The notes: generated by a model from the sequence alone, not told the origin. DNA of 64,000 nt from Lineus longissimus (GCF_910592395.1 NC_088321.1:13330001-13394000); one strand, 5' to 3'. Shown: positions 1-10,671, counted from the stretch's first letter. Numbers and translations are program-made.

Positions 1-412
1 TACGCTCATGAGTCAATAGATGTCCATTCTGTGAAAATTCACAATACTTGCACTTGAACGGTTTTTCTCCAGTGTGAATACGTCCATGAGTCAATAGATG
101 TCTCTTCTGTAAAAATGATTTCTCACAATATTTGCATTGGAATGGTTTTCCTCCATTGTTCTGGCATATGTGTTGTATAAGCTTTTGCTTGGTTACAAAT
201 GATTTCTCACATAGCAGACATCTCAATGGTTTTTCTCCAGTATGAATACGTTTATGAGACAAAAGATTCCTCTTACCTGAAAATGATTTCTCACAATATT
301 GGCATTGGAATGGGTTTTCTCCTGTATGAATGCAAATATGTCTGACAAGACTTTGCTTGGTCAAAAATGATTTCTCGCATTGTACACAAGTGAGGGATGA
401 TTTTGGTGCCAT
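1..412 (-). CDS. C2H2 zinc-finger gene copy 1 (partial, runs off left edge)
   Basis: The frame opens at an ATG at 412 (MAPKSSLTCVQCEKSF) and stays open to the window edge, so the 3' end is missing. It encodes about five C2H2 fingers with TGEKP-type linkers, very close to the 12-finger gene at 3257-5689; both start with MAPKSS. In-frame sequence upstream of this ATG is not conserved between the copies because a 1-bp difference shifts it, which supports MAPK as the true start in both. The last visible finger has lost two codons between its cysteines and histidines (CEFSQ instead of CEKSFSQ), which should break zinc-ligand spacing. Another linker is altered (CQNNGGKPF). It could be a living diverging paralogue or an early pseudogene. 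Inferred role: sequence-specific DNA binding in the nucleus. Confidence 0.6.
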   Translation of the reverse strand, partial: MAPKSSLTCVQCEKSFLTKQSLVRHICIHTGENPFQCQYCEKSFSGKRNLLSHKRIHTGEKPLRCLLCEKSFVTKQKLIQHICQNNGGKPFQCKYCEKSFLQKRHLLTHGRIHTGEKPFKCKYCEFSQNGHLLTHER

Positions 413-488
413 CCTAGTGCTCAAAGGGGCACAATAATTAGGCCAATACAAGTCCACTTCTTTGAAACATCTAACATAGATCTCGCAC

Positions 489-688
489 TGCGTCAATCAC
501 CTTCTTTGCCCATTCAAAATATTCCGCTACTCGATCATCCGTCCGACCAACTGGGGTCGTCAATCAAGGTCACAGAGATTGTACAGTATATCTGCTAATT
601 TTAAGAGTTTCACACGATTCAACAAATCGAAGACGTTTCCGCACCTGTTTTGGTAGTAATTTATCATCAGTGATCTCTGCCACGACAC
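489..688 (-). pseudogene. MESH1/HDDC3 pseudogene, remnant of exon 4
   Basis: The reverse strand reads [15 protein letters not shown] at the start and [17 protein letters not shown] near the end, clearly homologous to exon 4 of the intact MESH1 at 5849-6147. Between them are frameshifts and stop codons that destroy the ADKLYNLRD motif carrying a metal/catalytic Asp. The last roughly 30 codons are gone: the sequence jumps straight from the zinc-finger 5' region into the middle of the exon, a deletion of about 160 bp relative to the intact copy. No counterparts of exons 2 and 3 were found between here and the exon-1 remnant at 2431-2548. Confidence 0.85.
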
Positions 689-946
689 CTGCAAATAAAA
701 AGGATTATAGACAGGTACAAATTGTTTTGTTTGAATTGTTTAATGAAAGCCAAAATACTTCTAACAGATTGCGTTTACATCTTTTTACAAGATAACCATG
801 AACCAGGTTTCAAACCCTAATCATATGAATTTTGGATGAACGCTACAATAGCAACCGGCATCATTTTGGGTTTTTGATCGGGCACGAAATCCACCATTTG
901 GATTAATTTGATAAAATGATATTAGACTTAATGATATACATGTATA

Positions 947-1137
947 AAGTGGAACCTCTCTATTAAGGACACCCTCGGGATTGATAAGTCCTGTACCTAA
1001 TCATGTGACTAGAGAGGTGCCTGATTAGACACAGGTCTAATTGAATGGTAACAACCAATTTGGGACCAAACCTAGTGTCCTTCATACAGTGGTTGTCTCG
1101 AATAGAGAGGTATTTGATATTAAGGGAGGATCCACTG
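947..1137 (+). mobile_element. Pogo-like MITE, degenerate copy 1
   Basis: It begins GTGGAACCTCTCTATTAAGG and ends near GGATCCACTGCA. The internal phrases about 'attaaggacac' and 'agagaggtgtc' recur in seven other elements in this window. No coding capacity. It lies in the intron of the MESH1 pseudogene. Confidence 0.55.
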
Positions 1138-1204
1138 CATATGCTTTCCTTAGTTACCGCTCCAGATAAACGAATCTACGCAGATGGAGGACTTCACCAG
1201 ATTC

Positions 1205-1430
1205 TTAAGAAGGTGGGAATCAGATTATGAGCAGTTTCACCACGTGGGAATAAGCCTATGCAAGATCAATATCAGTGTCAGGGGGTAGGGATCAGATTAT
1301 AAATGATGTCAGCATGCAAGAATCGGGAAATGATAGAATAAGCAGGGGGCGGGGACTTGATTATGAATGTTGTCAGCATTTGAGAATTAGATTATGAATG
1401 GTGTCAGGGAGTGGGAATCAGATCAACACC
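1205..1430 (+). repeat. Short degenerate copy of the 31-bp minisatellite
   Basis: Several irregular units contain GTGGGAATCAGATTATGA. This is the same repeat as the large array at 6640-7470 inside the intact MESH1 gene, so the repeat predates the duplication but expanded, or survived, only in the second copy. Confidence 0.6.
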
Positions 1431-1559
1431 TGCAACGATTATTAAAGGCTTACACTAAATGCTGATAATTTGAAATATGATTTTGAAAATTACCCATTGC
1501 GTAAATACACACTAAATAAAAGTGTCAGTACTTGCTGTTGTCAAGACATCTATACAAAT

Positions 1560-1835
1560 ACTATAAACACCGGGGTAGTAAATTCATATGCATAATTACT
1601 ACCATATGGCCTTGTGTATAACTGCATTTTCATTTTCCTTGACCACCAGTTAAAGAATGCATCAGACCTTTAAAAACCAGTCTCAGCTGGTTGAGATTAT
1701 CCTTTGCCTCGTTCTATGCCATTAAACTTTTAAAGGGATACACCATTCGTGTTCAATATATTTACTGGTGGTTCAGGAAAATAGAAATACAAAATCGATG
1801 CGGTAGTGCAGTTATAATGCAGGCCAATGGTCAGG
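1560..1835. repeat. Dispersed repeat present as an inverted pair
   Basis: Sequence around 1730-1830 (ACTGGTGGTTCAGGAAAAT, then GCAGTTATAATGCA) also appears in reverse complement at about 1575-1680 and as single copies near 12405, 21885, 56215 and 56865. It looks like a non-coding dispersed element with foldback capacity; family not recognised. Confidence 0.45.
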
Positions 1836-2430
1836 TGTCTGACATTGTTTGAAATTTCACAAGCGTTTACTGTAGATATTGAAGATAACTGCGGCTTTTC
1901 CCGTGTTCAGATATAGTATTCTCATTCATGCCAAACAGTTCAGTTGAGTTGAAGCTTTATAGGCTTGTGACTCTAGGTTACACAAAGGTTGAAGTTTTGA
2001 GAAATCTTTCGAGATGACTCAGTATAATAGTAATCGTTGTTGCAAATGTGACAACCGATATTGCACAATGGAGGCCTACAGTACTGGAGTGCCTTCTATT
2101 CTTTTACGTATTTTATCAGTGGTGGGCGTTTGTCAGTCGATGGGGGGGGGGGGGGCATGACCGTGGGAGGATGTCTTATTTCAACGTGGTAAAGCCTCAG
2201 TCTTAGTGATAGTGCAGCAGGTAAACATGCCATGCATATGCGCAAAAGCAATCTTCTGATCGTGAGATACGCCTCCCGTTCCTCTAGTCAAAGGCCAATC
2301 AAAAACCAGGAATATTGTAATTTTTCAGGGACACCCGGTAGCCAAGTTTAACGATGTGCACCACACTTGTCTCTAGTTATTACGGCTGATATAGCATATA
2401 TATAGATAAACGATGGAATTACGAAGTTAC

Positions 2431-2548
2431 CAAAAGGATGAGTGATACACGGAGTAGCGTCTTTATTATCTCCTACGCTGATCTTTTAGTTTGATCGCTG
2501 CGAAATTGGCACATTTTATCAAAATTGGAAACAATAATAGGATTTCAT
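2431..2548 (-). pseudogene. MESH1/HDDC3 pseudogene, remnant of exon 1
   Basis: The reverse strand reads LIKCANFAAIKLKDQRRR and then hits a stop, matching exon 1 of the intact gene ([18 protein letters not shown]). The start ATG is out of frame with this reading, a small indel after QRRR creates the stop, and the catalytic-type His of the AAIKH motif is replaced by Leu. Homology to the intact locus continues upstream to about 2690. With the exon-4 remnant this defines one dead MESH1 copy. Confidence 0.85.
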
Positions 2549-2689
2549 GATATCGTAGTTGACTAATTGGTTCACAGATGGCACTTTTGGATAACCGTAA
2601 GGGTTTTGGAAAGTGAAGAAGCGGTCTATCTGAGTTCATGACAGCCAAGACACTTTACTGTTTTTTCTTCGGGACATACCAGCTGACAT

Positions 2690-3256
2690 TTCAAGCAATA
2701 ATCGCGCATTAATATGAAGTGATATTTTGACTCATAGAGTGGCCTTTGGAGGGGTCAGGAGCAAGCCATTACAGCCTACTGAAGTGAATTGCTGCCTTAC
2801 AAGGTATGCAAAGGAGCAAGCCACTGGCTTTGGAGGGATCCTTTTCAGATTCAAGACACCGCGGCCGCTATCTGGAGTGTACTATGGAAGGGTGGTTCCC
2901 CTCGGACGGGGTCAAGACAGGTGACTTGGTTGTCTTGTTTGTAGATCAATACGAAATTCCTTGTATGGAAATCCTTCTCATTCCAGACTATTTACCGGTA
3001 CAAATTGTTTATGGAGAAGGCTGACAAGAAATGAATACAGCCATAGTTTAGTTATTTTAATTTTATTGTATTCACTCGAGCTTTTACACAATGTATTAAT
3101 CACGTGGTCTATTTCCATGGATACTCGAACTCGCTAAAAACTCCAAAAAAAAAGAGGAAACCGAGCCCTCCATACACATGAGACTAAGACTGGTCGCCTT
3201 TTTGAATCATCGATCACTGATTTAACAGGAGAATACAACAGTTATATTCTATTGAC
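2690..3256. other. Spacer between the two duplicated blocks
   Basis: Homology to the second block ends near 2690. No supported coding exon is seen. The 3' part is the presumed 3' UTR of the 12-finger gene. Confidence 0.4.
3062..3067 (-). terminator. Polyadenylation signal AATAAA
   Basis: TTTATT on the plus strand reads AATAAA on the minus strand, about 190 bases past the stop of the 12-finger gene. Position and strand fit the 3' end of that mRNA; motif match only. Confidence 0.4.
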
Positions 3257-5689
3257 CTAATCTGTATTTTCACACAACATTTCTGCCCAGCGATCAAACA
3301 CTGCAATGTATTCATCAATCTTGGACATAGCGACATGTGCACCACTGGAGTTTTCCTGCTCTACCCTAACATGCCCTGCTTGAGACATGTCATCCCCCAG
3401 ACCTACAGGAGATGTTGCACTTGTTCCACTTTTAATATTGGCCATCTCTACAGGAGAAATGTCACATGGTTCGCTGTTAATACCTGGTTCACCTTTGACA
3501 TTGGCCTGATCTGTAGGATATATGTCACATGGTCCAACTACCTGTATGATATATCCCTGCTCTTGAAGAGACAAGTCACATTGCTCACTTTTGACATTGG
3601 CCCCCTCTTTAGGAAATGCGTCAAACGGCTCACCTTTGACATCTGCCTGCTTAACAGGGGACATGTTACCTGACATATCACACGGTCTCACTACCTCTAT
3701 GATATAACCCTGCTCTTGAAGAGACATGTCACACTGCTTACTTTTTACATTGACCTGATCTGTAGGAGATGTGTCACCTGGCTCACTTTTGACATTAGCC
3801 CCCTCTTTAGGAAATGCGTCAAACGGCCCACCTTTGACACTCGCCTGCTTAGAAGGAGACATGTTACCTAACATATCACACGGTCTCACTACCTCTATGA
3901 TATAACCCTGCTCTTGAAGAGACATGTCACACTGTTCACTTCTGACATTGGTCTGTTCTATAGGAGATGTGTTACATGGCTCACTTTTGACATTGGACTG
4001 TTCTATAGGAGATGTGTTACATGGTTCACTTTTGACATTGGACTGTTCTATAGGAGATGTGTTACATGGCAGGTTGAAGGCCCGAATGTTAACATTTCTC
4101 TCCTCTGTAACATGAACAGAACGTATGTCTAGTTCAACCCTGGACTGCCCTGTAGCAGATGTGAGGGCTGGTTCAACACTTCCATCAGACTGGTCGGCAG
4201 CAAACATGTCAATGAGTTGACTTTTAACATTTCCAAGCTGATTAGAATGATGATCAATCAAATCTCGTTTCACACCCAGCCGCAAAACTTGATAATCTTC
4301 ACTTTTGGCTGTACCCAGACCAACAGTTTCATTCCCATTGATAACAGTCATTTTTGCAGCAGCATCCTTGATATCCATGTCTGAACACCCGACTGCAGCA
4401 GGCAACTTTGATACCTCACTCTCAGCCTCTCTGCTGATCAAACATTCATTCGTCGCAGAACATGCAGGGACTGGGTTTTGTCCATTTGGAGAATTATTGC
4501 TATTTGAAGGACCAGTCAATACTACTGCATCTTCTCCCACATCAGTTTCCTCACAACGAGACCTTGAACAAGAACTTTTCATAGCTTTGCCACTTTTTGA
4601 CTTTAACCGTTTATCCTTGCCGGGACTTGCATCAGACACCTTGCGAGTATTACGAGAGGTATCATTGTGGCTGCGTCTATGTTTTTGTAAGCCAGACTCA
4701 CTCTTAAAGGTTTTATGACAATATTTACAGTTGAAGCTGAGTTGGAATGGTTCGTCTCCTGCATGAATATGACTATGACCGACTAGAGCCTGCTTTGAGA
4801 AAAATGATTTCTCACATTGTACACATCTGAACGGTTTTTCTCCAGTGTGAATACGCTCATGAATCAATCGATGTCCAGTCTGTGAAAATGATTTCTCACA
4901 ATACTTGCACTGGAATGGTTTTTCTCCAGTGTGAATCCGAATATGCATTTCAAGACTTTGCTTGGTTACAAATGATTTCTCACATTGCACACATCTGAAT
5001 GGTTTTTTTCCAGTGTGAATATGCTCATGAATCAATCGATGTCCAGTCTGTGAAAATGATTTCTCACAATACTTGCACTGGAATGGTTTTTCTCCAGTGT
5101 GAATACGTTCATGTTTCAAAGTATTCCTCTTATCTGAAAATGATTTCTCACAATATTTGCATTTGAATGGTTTTTCTGCAGTGTGAATTTGCTCATGGGT
5201 CACTAGATATCCCTTATGTGAAAACGATTTCTCACAATACTTGCACTGGAATGGTTTTTCTCCAGTGTGAATACGCTCATGAATGAATAGATATCCCTTC
5301 TGTGGAAATGATTTATAACAATATTTGCATTGGAATGGTTTTTCTCCTGTGTGAATCCGAATATGCATTTCAAGACTTTGCTTGGTTACAAATGATTTCT
5401 CACATTGCACACATCTGAATGGTTTTTTTCCAGTGTGAATATGCTCATGAATCAATAGATGTCCATTCTGTGAAAATGATTTCTCACAATACTTGCACTG
5501 GAATGGTTTTTCTCCAGTGTGAATACGTTCATGAGTCAATTGATTCTTCTTACGTGAAAATGATTTCTCACAATATTGGCATTGGAATGGTTTTTCTCCT
5601 GTATGAATGCGAATATGTCTGACAAGACCTTGCTTCGTCGAAAATGATTTCTCACATTGTACACAAGTGATGGATGATTTTGGCGCCAT
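3257..5689 (-). CDS. 12-finger C2H2 protein with SUMO-site-rich C-terminal repeats
   Basis: One uninterrupted exon, 810 aa from the MAPKSS start at 5689. The frame is open 29 codons further up, but that part is not conserved in copy 1. Twelve C2H2 fingers of about 28 aa with HTGEKPFQC-type linkers fill roughly the first 370 residues; fingers 3-4 and 8-9 are nearly identical. A basic and Ser-rich stretch follows, then a C-terminal region of tandem repeats built on SPIEQSNVKSEP, QCDMSLQEQGYIIEVVRPCD and PFDAFPKEGANVKSE. Six perfect VK[S/G]E sites match the SUMO-acceptor consensus, with decayed forms (VRSE, VKGG, VKSK). YIIEVV repeats resemble SUMO-interaction motifs. Inferred: a nuclear DNA-binding regulator, probably SUMO-modified. 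It lies 160 bp downstream of the MESH1 stop on the same strand. No effector domain such as KRAB, BTB or SCAN is visible. Confidence 0.85.
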   Translation of the reverse strand: MAPKSSITCVQCEKSFSTKQGLVRHIRIHTGEKPFQCQYCEKSFSRKKNQLTHERIHTGEKPFQCKYCEKSFSQNGHLLIHEHIHTGKKPFRCVQCEKSFVTKQSLEMHIRIHTGEKPFQCKYCYKSFPQKGYLFIHERIHTGEKPFQCKYCEKSFSHKGYLVTHEQIHTAEKPFKCKYCEKSFSDKRNTLKHERIHTGEKPFQCKYCEKSFSQTGHRLIHEHIHTGKKPFRCVQCEKSFVTKQSLEMHIRIHTGEKPFQCKYCEKSFSQTGHRLIHERIHTGEKPFRCVQCEKSFFSKQALVGHSHIHAGDEPFQLSFNCKYCHKTFKSESGLQKHRRSHNDTSRNTRKVSDASPGKDKRLKSKSGKAMKSSCSRSRCEETDVGEDAVVLTGPSNSNNSPNGQNPVPACSATNECLISREAESEVSKLPAAVGCSDMDIKDAAAKMTVINGNETVGLGTAKSEDYQVLRLGVKRDLIDHHSNQLGNVKSQLIDMFAADQSDGSVEPALTSATGQSRVELDIRSVHVTEERNVNIRAFNLPCNTSPIEQSNVKSEPCNTSPIEQSNVKSEPCNTSPIEQTNVRSEQCDMSLQEQGYIIEVVRPCDMLGNMSPSKQASVKGGPFDAFPKEGANVKSEPGDTSPTDQVNVKSKQCDMSLQEQGYIIEVVRPCDMSGNMSPVKQADVKGEPFDAFPKEGANVKSEQCDLSLQEQGYIIQVVGPCDIYPTDQANVKGEPGINSEPCDISPVEMANIKSGTSATSPVGLGDDMSQAGHVRVEQENSSGAHVAMSKIDEYIAVFDRWAEMLCENTD

Positions 5690-5848
5690 CCTAGTGCTCA
5701 AAGGGGCACAATAATTAGGCCAATACAAAGTCCTCTTCTTTAAATAATCAAACATAGATCTGGGATTGAAATACAAGTACTGTCATTGCTTAGCAAGGAC
5801 TCCTCGCCAGCTATGTCGTAAAATGTTTACGAACCTGATCTGTTGAAA

Positions 5849-8800
5849 TTACTCTACGACTACTGAAATGCAACGTGCTGCAAACATTGCATCTAAACTG
5901 TCCTCCAATGCTTTATTCGTACCACGGACTCCATCAATCACCTTCTTTGCCCATTCAAAATATTCCACTACTCGATCATCCGTCCAACCAACTGGGGTCG
6001 TCCTGTCCAGGTCACGCAGATTGTACAGTTTATCTGCTAATTTTACGAGCTTCGCACGATATGTTTTCTTAGGTGCATTCACAATTTGGAGGCGTTTCCG
6101 CTCTTGTTTTGGTAGTAATTTATCATCAGTGACCTCTGCTACGACACCTACAATGTGCGAATGGAAAGGAATCTTAGATTAAAGCCCAATATTTCTGCTT
6201 TAATGATTGTATGTCATATACAAATCATCCAAAACTGGAATAGATGCTCCGTATAAAATAAAGTTTGATCAAAATTGAAGCACCCAGTCCAGAACAATAG
6301 TAAATTGATTGTTTTGTTTACATGTTATGTAACAGCTTTAGTTTGGTTATCTAATGGTGCACAATAGAACCTCTCTATCAAGAACCCCCTCGGAACTGAA
6401 AAGTGGTGTCCTGTTAAAAGAGATCAAGTTGAATGGAAAGAACCAATCTGGACCAAAACTAGTGGCCTTCATCGGGAGGTTGTCCATAATAGTGAGGTGC
6501 CTGTTAAGGGAGGTTCAACTGTACGTGCTTTCCTTAATTATTGCTCCTGATAAACAAGTCTACGCAGATGGAGGACTCCGATCACCAGATTCTGAAGCAA
6601 GTAGGAATTTGACTATGACCAGTTTCAGCAATTTGGAATCAGGCTTTGAAAGATCGAATTCTCAAATTATGAATAGTGTCAGGGAGTGGGAATCAGATTA
6701 TGAATGGGAACAGGGAGTGGGAATCAGATTATAAATAGTGTCAGGGAGTGGGAATCAGATTAAAAATAGTGTCGGGGAGTGGGAATCAGATTATAAATGG
6801 CGTCAGGGAGTGGGAATCAGATTATAAATGGTGTCAGGGAGTGGGAATCAGATTATAAATGGCGTCAGGGAGTGGGAATCAGATTATAAATGGTGTCAGG
6901 GAGTGGGAATCGGATTATAAATGGGACCAGGGAGTGGGATTCAGATTATAAATAGTGTCAGGGAGTGGGAATCAGATTATAAATAGTGTCAGGGAGTGGG
7001 AATCAGATTATAAATGGCGTCAGGGAGTGGGAATCAGATTATAAATGGTGTCAGGGAGTGGGAATCGGATTATAAATGGGACCAGGGAGTGGGATTCAGA
7101 TTATAAATAGTGTCAGGGAGTAGGAATCAGATAATAAATGGTGTCAGGGAGTGGGAATCAGAATATGAATGGTGTCAGGGAGTGAGAATCAGATTATAAA
7201 TGGCATCAGGGAGTGGGAATCAGATTATGAATGGTGTCATGGGGTGGGAATCAGATTATGAATCGTGTCAGGGAGTGGGAGATTATGAATGGTGTCAGGG
7301 AGTGGGAATCAGATTATAAATGGTGTCAGGGAGTGGGAATCAGATTATGAATGGTGTCAGGGAGTGGGAATCAGATTATAAATGGTGTCAGGGAGTGGGA
7401 GATTATAAATGGTGTCAGGGAGTGGGAATCAAGATTATGAATGGTGTAAAGGAGTTGGAATCAGATAATGATTTGTATCTCGCATTTAAATAAGATAAAT
7501 TATTATATACCCTAAATGAACTAATCTTTCAGACATGCTATGACAACCATTGAATTTTACCACAAGAAGTGTGCGAAAACTGCTTCAAAATCATCGAAGT
7601 GCCCTGAAGGAATGCTATTGTGTTCAAATGAAGTCTCCACAGCATAAAATTTCATTTTAATCAGAAGGTCAAGCTTTCCAATTCCGGAGAAAATCAACCC
7701 ACGCGATCTAGTGACCCGGATCACACACTTGAGCAGTATTTAAGATCCTCAGATGGTTTGATTTTTGACCAGCCGAGGGCTAGGTTGGTGACCTTTGGAG
7801 ACCGCCTTTTCTTGTGTCGCTCCAAAGCTGTGGAACCGACTGCCAATCAGCTTGCGGACACTAACCAGCACCCCTGTATTCGGGGGTCACTTAAAAATCT
7901 ATCTCTGCTTGGTATAATGTAATGGATACTGGCACTACAAACACCCTCATTTTGATTGATTAATTGATTCTTTTTTACCTGCTACTTCTTTGCCAAAGAT
8001 GCTTTCTATTTCCTCTACTGTTGTATCTGTATCCTCAACGGTGTCGTGAAGCAATGCAGCCTGGTATAAATCAAGATGCATATTGGTATTATCATACAGG
8101 GTGTCCATAAAAAAAGTATACCTAACTTTAAATGCAGATTACTAGAATTCTGAGGAATATTTCTAAAATACTAAGGTAGAAAGCCTTGTCTGACTTCTAT
8201 ACAATGGTACCTGGATCATAATGTATTGTAACTGCCATGGATAACTGAGCAATCATGACCATTACAAAAGGTTGTATTATAAAATCAGCACCACATGAAG
8301 GAAAAATGCAAGCCAAAAAAATGATTTTTGTTCACCATTGCTTGGATGTATGGTCCCAGTTAGAAACATTTAAATTGAGGTTACATGACTACTCAAATCA
8401 TTTCCTCAATAGAAATGCCTGGTTAAATGAACTGATACCGAACTGGAGGGATTGGGTGAGGTATCAATTTCCCTCCTTAAACTGCTCAAATGCAACACTG
8501 TACAATGCAAATTTTAAATACTTTACGACAGCTCCCGTATGCACTAACCCAAGCAGTTTTTGTTGCCTAACCATAACCGTGGAATTTAAGACTAGGTTTT
8601 GTTGACGCGTAAACACTTTCACTGTAAAATTGCGGTTCATCATAAATCAGGATGTTTTAGATTCTTCCATAGTGGTCAATCACGATTGTAGCCAATTTAC
8701 AATGGAGTTGGATGACCAATCAATCGAATTCTAGTCCAATTTTTATTTCCAATTTAAGATTGAGTCTCTGTTGCTATGACAACCAACACTCACCTGAATA

Positions 8801-10671
8801 ACAATTGGATCAGTTACAGCACCCTCTTCCGTCAATATGTTCGCAACACCTGTGAAGAGTTTTTAAGGCTTAATAATAGGCTGTTCGGTTATAATTTGAA
8901 ATAAGTCACATAATGAACATAAATTATCTGTCTACACAGGCACAAACTTGCACAGTTGACGAAATTTAAATTGAATTTCAGACACTGGAATTGATCAATT
9001 GCTGTGTATTCAATTAAAATTTTCAAATTCAATCACAAATTTCAAAGGTGTAGGCCAAGACTTTGTCTGTACAGGCAACCTGCAAAAATAAATTTCAGCC
9101 ATTTTGAAAAGGCCCTTTTCACAGGCATTGACAACATATGTTTACCTTGGCATAAATGTTATGTAAATACGTGTATTATACAAGCTTAATCTGGTCATAA
9201 ATATTCAAGCAGTTTACTTGAGGTACATGGTCCATGTGTTCCAATTTTCATGAAATTTTGAATACTTTTGCTGATGATTTGATTTAAAACATTAAACGTT
9301 AAATCTCAAGAATCGAACCAATGACCAAAGCACTACACCACCCACAATATGGAAGTATGTGGCCGTGTTAGCCCATAGTTTATTTTAGGAACAAGAGCTG
9401 GCAGGTCAAAAAATAGTGGTCGCTCCCCACTGCACTTGTTGCGTCGCGCCAAGTCCAGTAAGCCCAAAATCAGCGCCTCTAGTGTCACGATTCGGACCGT
9501 TATGACTTTTGAACACCCACTTGCACGTTTTTCCCAATAGACGGGCCACTGCCTTAAGCGTAAAAAACATGACTAGTCCAACAGTCCTTGTAGTATGATT
9601 ATCTGTGAGTTATATGAAAAAAAATTATTTAGATAAAAAAGATGTATTTTTGGCATAAAGAATACAATACAATACATGCAAGATATGAATAAGTAACATT
9701 AAATAAAGTATTGCTCTATTGGAGAGCGAACATAATGAAATCCTAACGGGGATAAAAGTTAGAATAGATATGTTTTGTGAATTGTATTCTTTATGCCAAA
9801 ATACTTATTTTTTATTTAAAACCTTTTTTCATATAACTCACGGATAATGATCGGTACAGCCTCAGTGAGTTGATATCTACGACGTCTCGGAGAATGTAGC
9901 GCCTCGGGAAAACGGTTTACTGTCGTTTCGCTACATTGCCAGTTCGCTACCAGTCGTTTCGCTACATGTGGCGGTCGTTTCGCTACATGGTAGGTCGTTT
10001 CGCTACATGGGTGGAGTCGTTTCGCTACATGATGGGTACGGTCGTTTCGCTACATTGAGGACGTTTCGCTACATGGGTGGAGTCGTTTCGCTACATGGAT
10101 GTAGGTAATTTCGCTACATCGTAGGTCGTTTCGCTACATGGGTGGAGTCATTATTTTTTCAAGTTTGTGCTAAACTCCGGGCTAAATATTTGTTGTGAAT
10201 TTAGGGAAAAAATGCTCGAGTATACTACAATCAAGATGTACATGTCCACCCATGTAGCGAAACGTCCTCCATGTAGCGAAACGACCGTACCCATCATGTA
10301 GCGAAACGACTCCACCCATGTAGCGAAACGACCTACCAATACCATGTAGCGAAACGACCGCCACATGTAGCGAAACGACTGGTAGCGAACTGGCAATGTA
10401 GCGAAACAGCCTGATACCGGGAAAACTGTACAGGTGGATGTTCAAAGTCATAACCGATTCATGGATTGGGACACCCCGTAGCCAAGTTTCAACAATGCAT
10501 CTCTTAACGCCTCATTTTTGCATATATATAGATAAACAACTGGAGTATGAAGTTACCAATAGGATGATTGATATACGGAGTAGCGTCTTTATCTTTCCTA
10601 CGCTGATCTTTATGTTTGATCGCTGCGAAATTTACACATTTTATCAAAACTGGAAGCAAATCAGAATTCAT
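5849..10671 (-). CDS. HDDC3: MESH1 / HDDC3, (p)ppGpp-type 3'-pyrophosphohydrolase
   Basis: Four exons join in phase into 183 aa: 10671-10557, 8849-8794, 8060-7979 and 6147-5849, all with GT-AG boundaries. The length matches the usual size of about 180 aa. Visible HD-family residues are His in [11 protein letters not shown], the TPYINHPIG block, the HD pair in [14 protein letters not shown], and Asp in [11 protein letters not shown]; the C-terminal [12 protein letters not shown] is typical of animal MESH1. Known family role: metal-dependent HD hydrolase related to bacterial SpoT, which removes the 3' pyrophosphate of ppGpp and, in animals, also dephosphorylates NADPH. Intron 3 holds a minisatellite and a LINE remnant; intron 1 holds two foldback elements. 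A decayed paralogue lies at 489-2548. The identification is firm; expression is not shown. Confidence 0.95.
6362..6522 (+). mobile_element. Pogo-like MITE copy 2 (MESH1 intron 3)
   Basis: It runs from CAATAGAACCTCTCTATCAA to AGGTTCAACTGTA, with the same inner phrases as the copy at 39518-39695. No coding capacity. A similar element sits at the equivalent place in the pseudogene block (947-1137), so it probably predates the duplication. Confidence 0.65.
6640..7470 (+). repeat. 31-bp minisatellite in MESH1 intron 3
   Basis: About 25 head-to-tail units of 31 bp, each containing GTGTCAGGGAGTGGGAATCA followed by GATTATAAATG. Some units are shortened, and variants (GGGACCAGGGAG, GGCGTCAGG) recur in blocks, suggesting multi-unit amplification. 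Confidence 0.95.
7795..7917 (+). pseudogene. 3' end of a non-LTR retrotransposon (reverse transcriptase C-terminus)
   Basis: One frame reads [20 protein letters not shown] and ends with a HLKIYL-type tail and a stop at 7915. Phrases of the form S.AP.LWN.LP..LR near the C-terminus are characteristic of CR1/L2-like and related LINE reverse transcriptases. Only about 40 codons are recognisable. It lies in MESH1 intron 3 in antisense to the gene. Confidence 0.7.
9296..9346 (-). mobile_element. tRNA-like SINE fragment
   Basis: The minus strand shows an A-box-like GGTGGTGTAGTGC followed closely by a B-box-like GGTTCGATTC. The two boxes are too close for a real tRNA, so it is probably a SINE scrap. 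Confidence 0.3.
9596..9851. mobile_element. Foldback MITE with about 75-bp inverted arms
   Basis: TGATTATCTGTGAGTTATAT at the left end is matched in reverse by ATATAACTCACGGATAATGA at the right. The arms continue through an A/T run and GGCATAAAGAATACAAT. The centre is AT-rich and non-coding. It lies in MESH1 intron 1, just beside the next foldback element. Confidence 0.75.
9905..10432. mobile_element. Foldback element A, arms made of GTTTCGCTACAT units
   Basis: The left arm (about 9921-10146) is a string of irregularly spaced GTCGTTTCGCTACATG units. The right arm (about 10246-10408) is its reverse complement in nearly the same order, including the odd units TTGCCAGTTCGCTACCAG and GATGGGTACG. 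Arm similarity is very high over about 160 bp, implying recent formation or conversion. The spacer of about 100 bp is unrelated. No transposase is present. Confidence 0.85.

Noticed and set aside
2727-3024. Two overlapping short plus-strand frames between the duplicated blocks
   Set aside because: Not shared with the other block, short, and without domain or splice support.
3335-5622. Plus-strand frames opposite the 12-finger gene
   Set aside because: They are antisense to a confident zinc-finger frame and mirror its repeats.
6640-7470. CRISPR array
   Set aside because: Units are contiguous without unique spacers, in an intron of an animal gene; it is a minisatellite.
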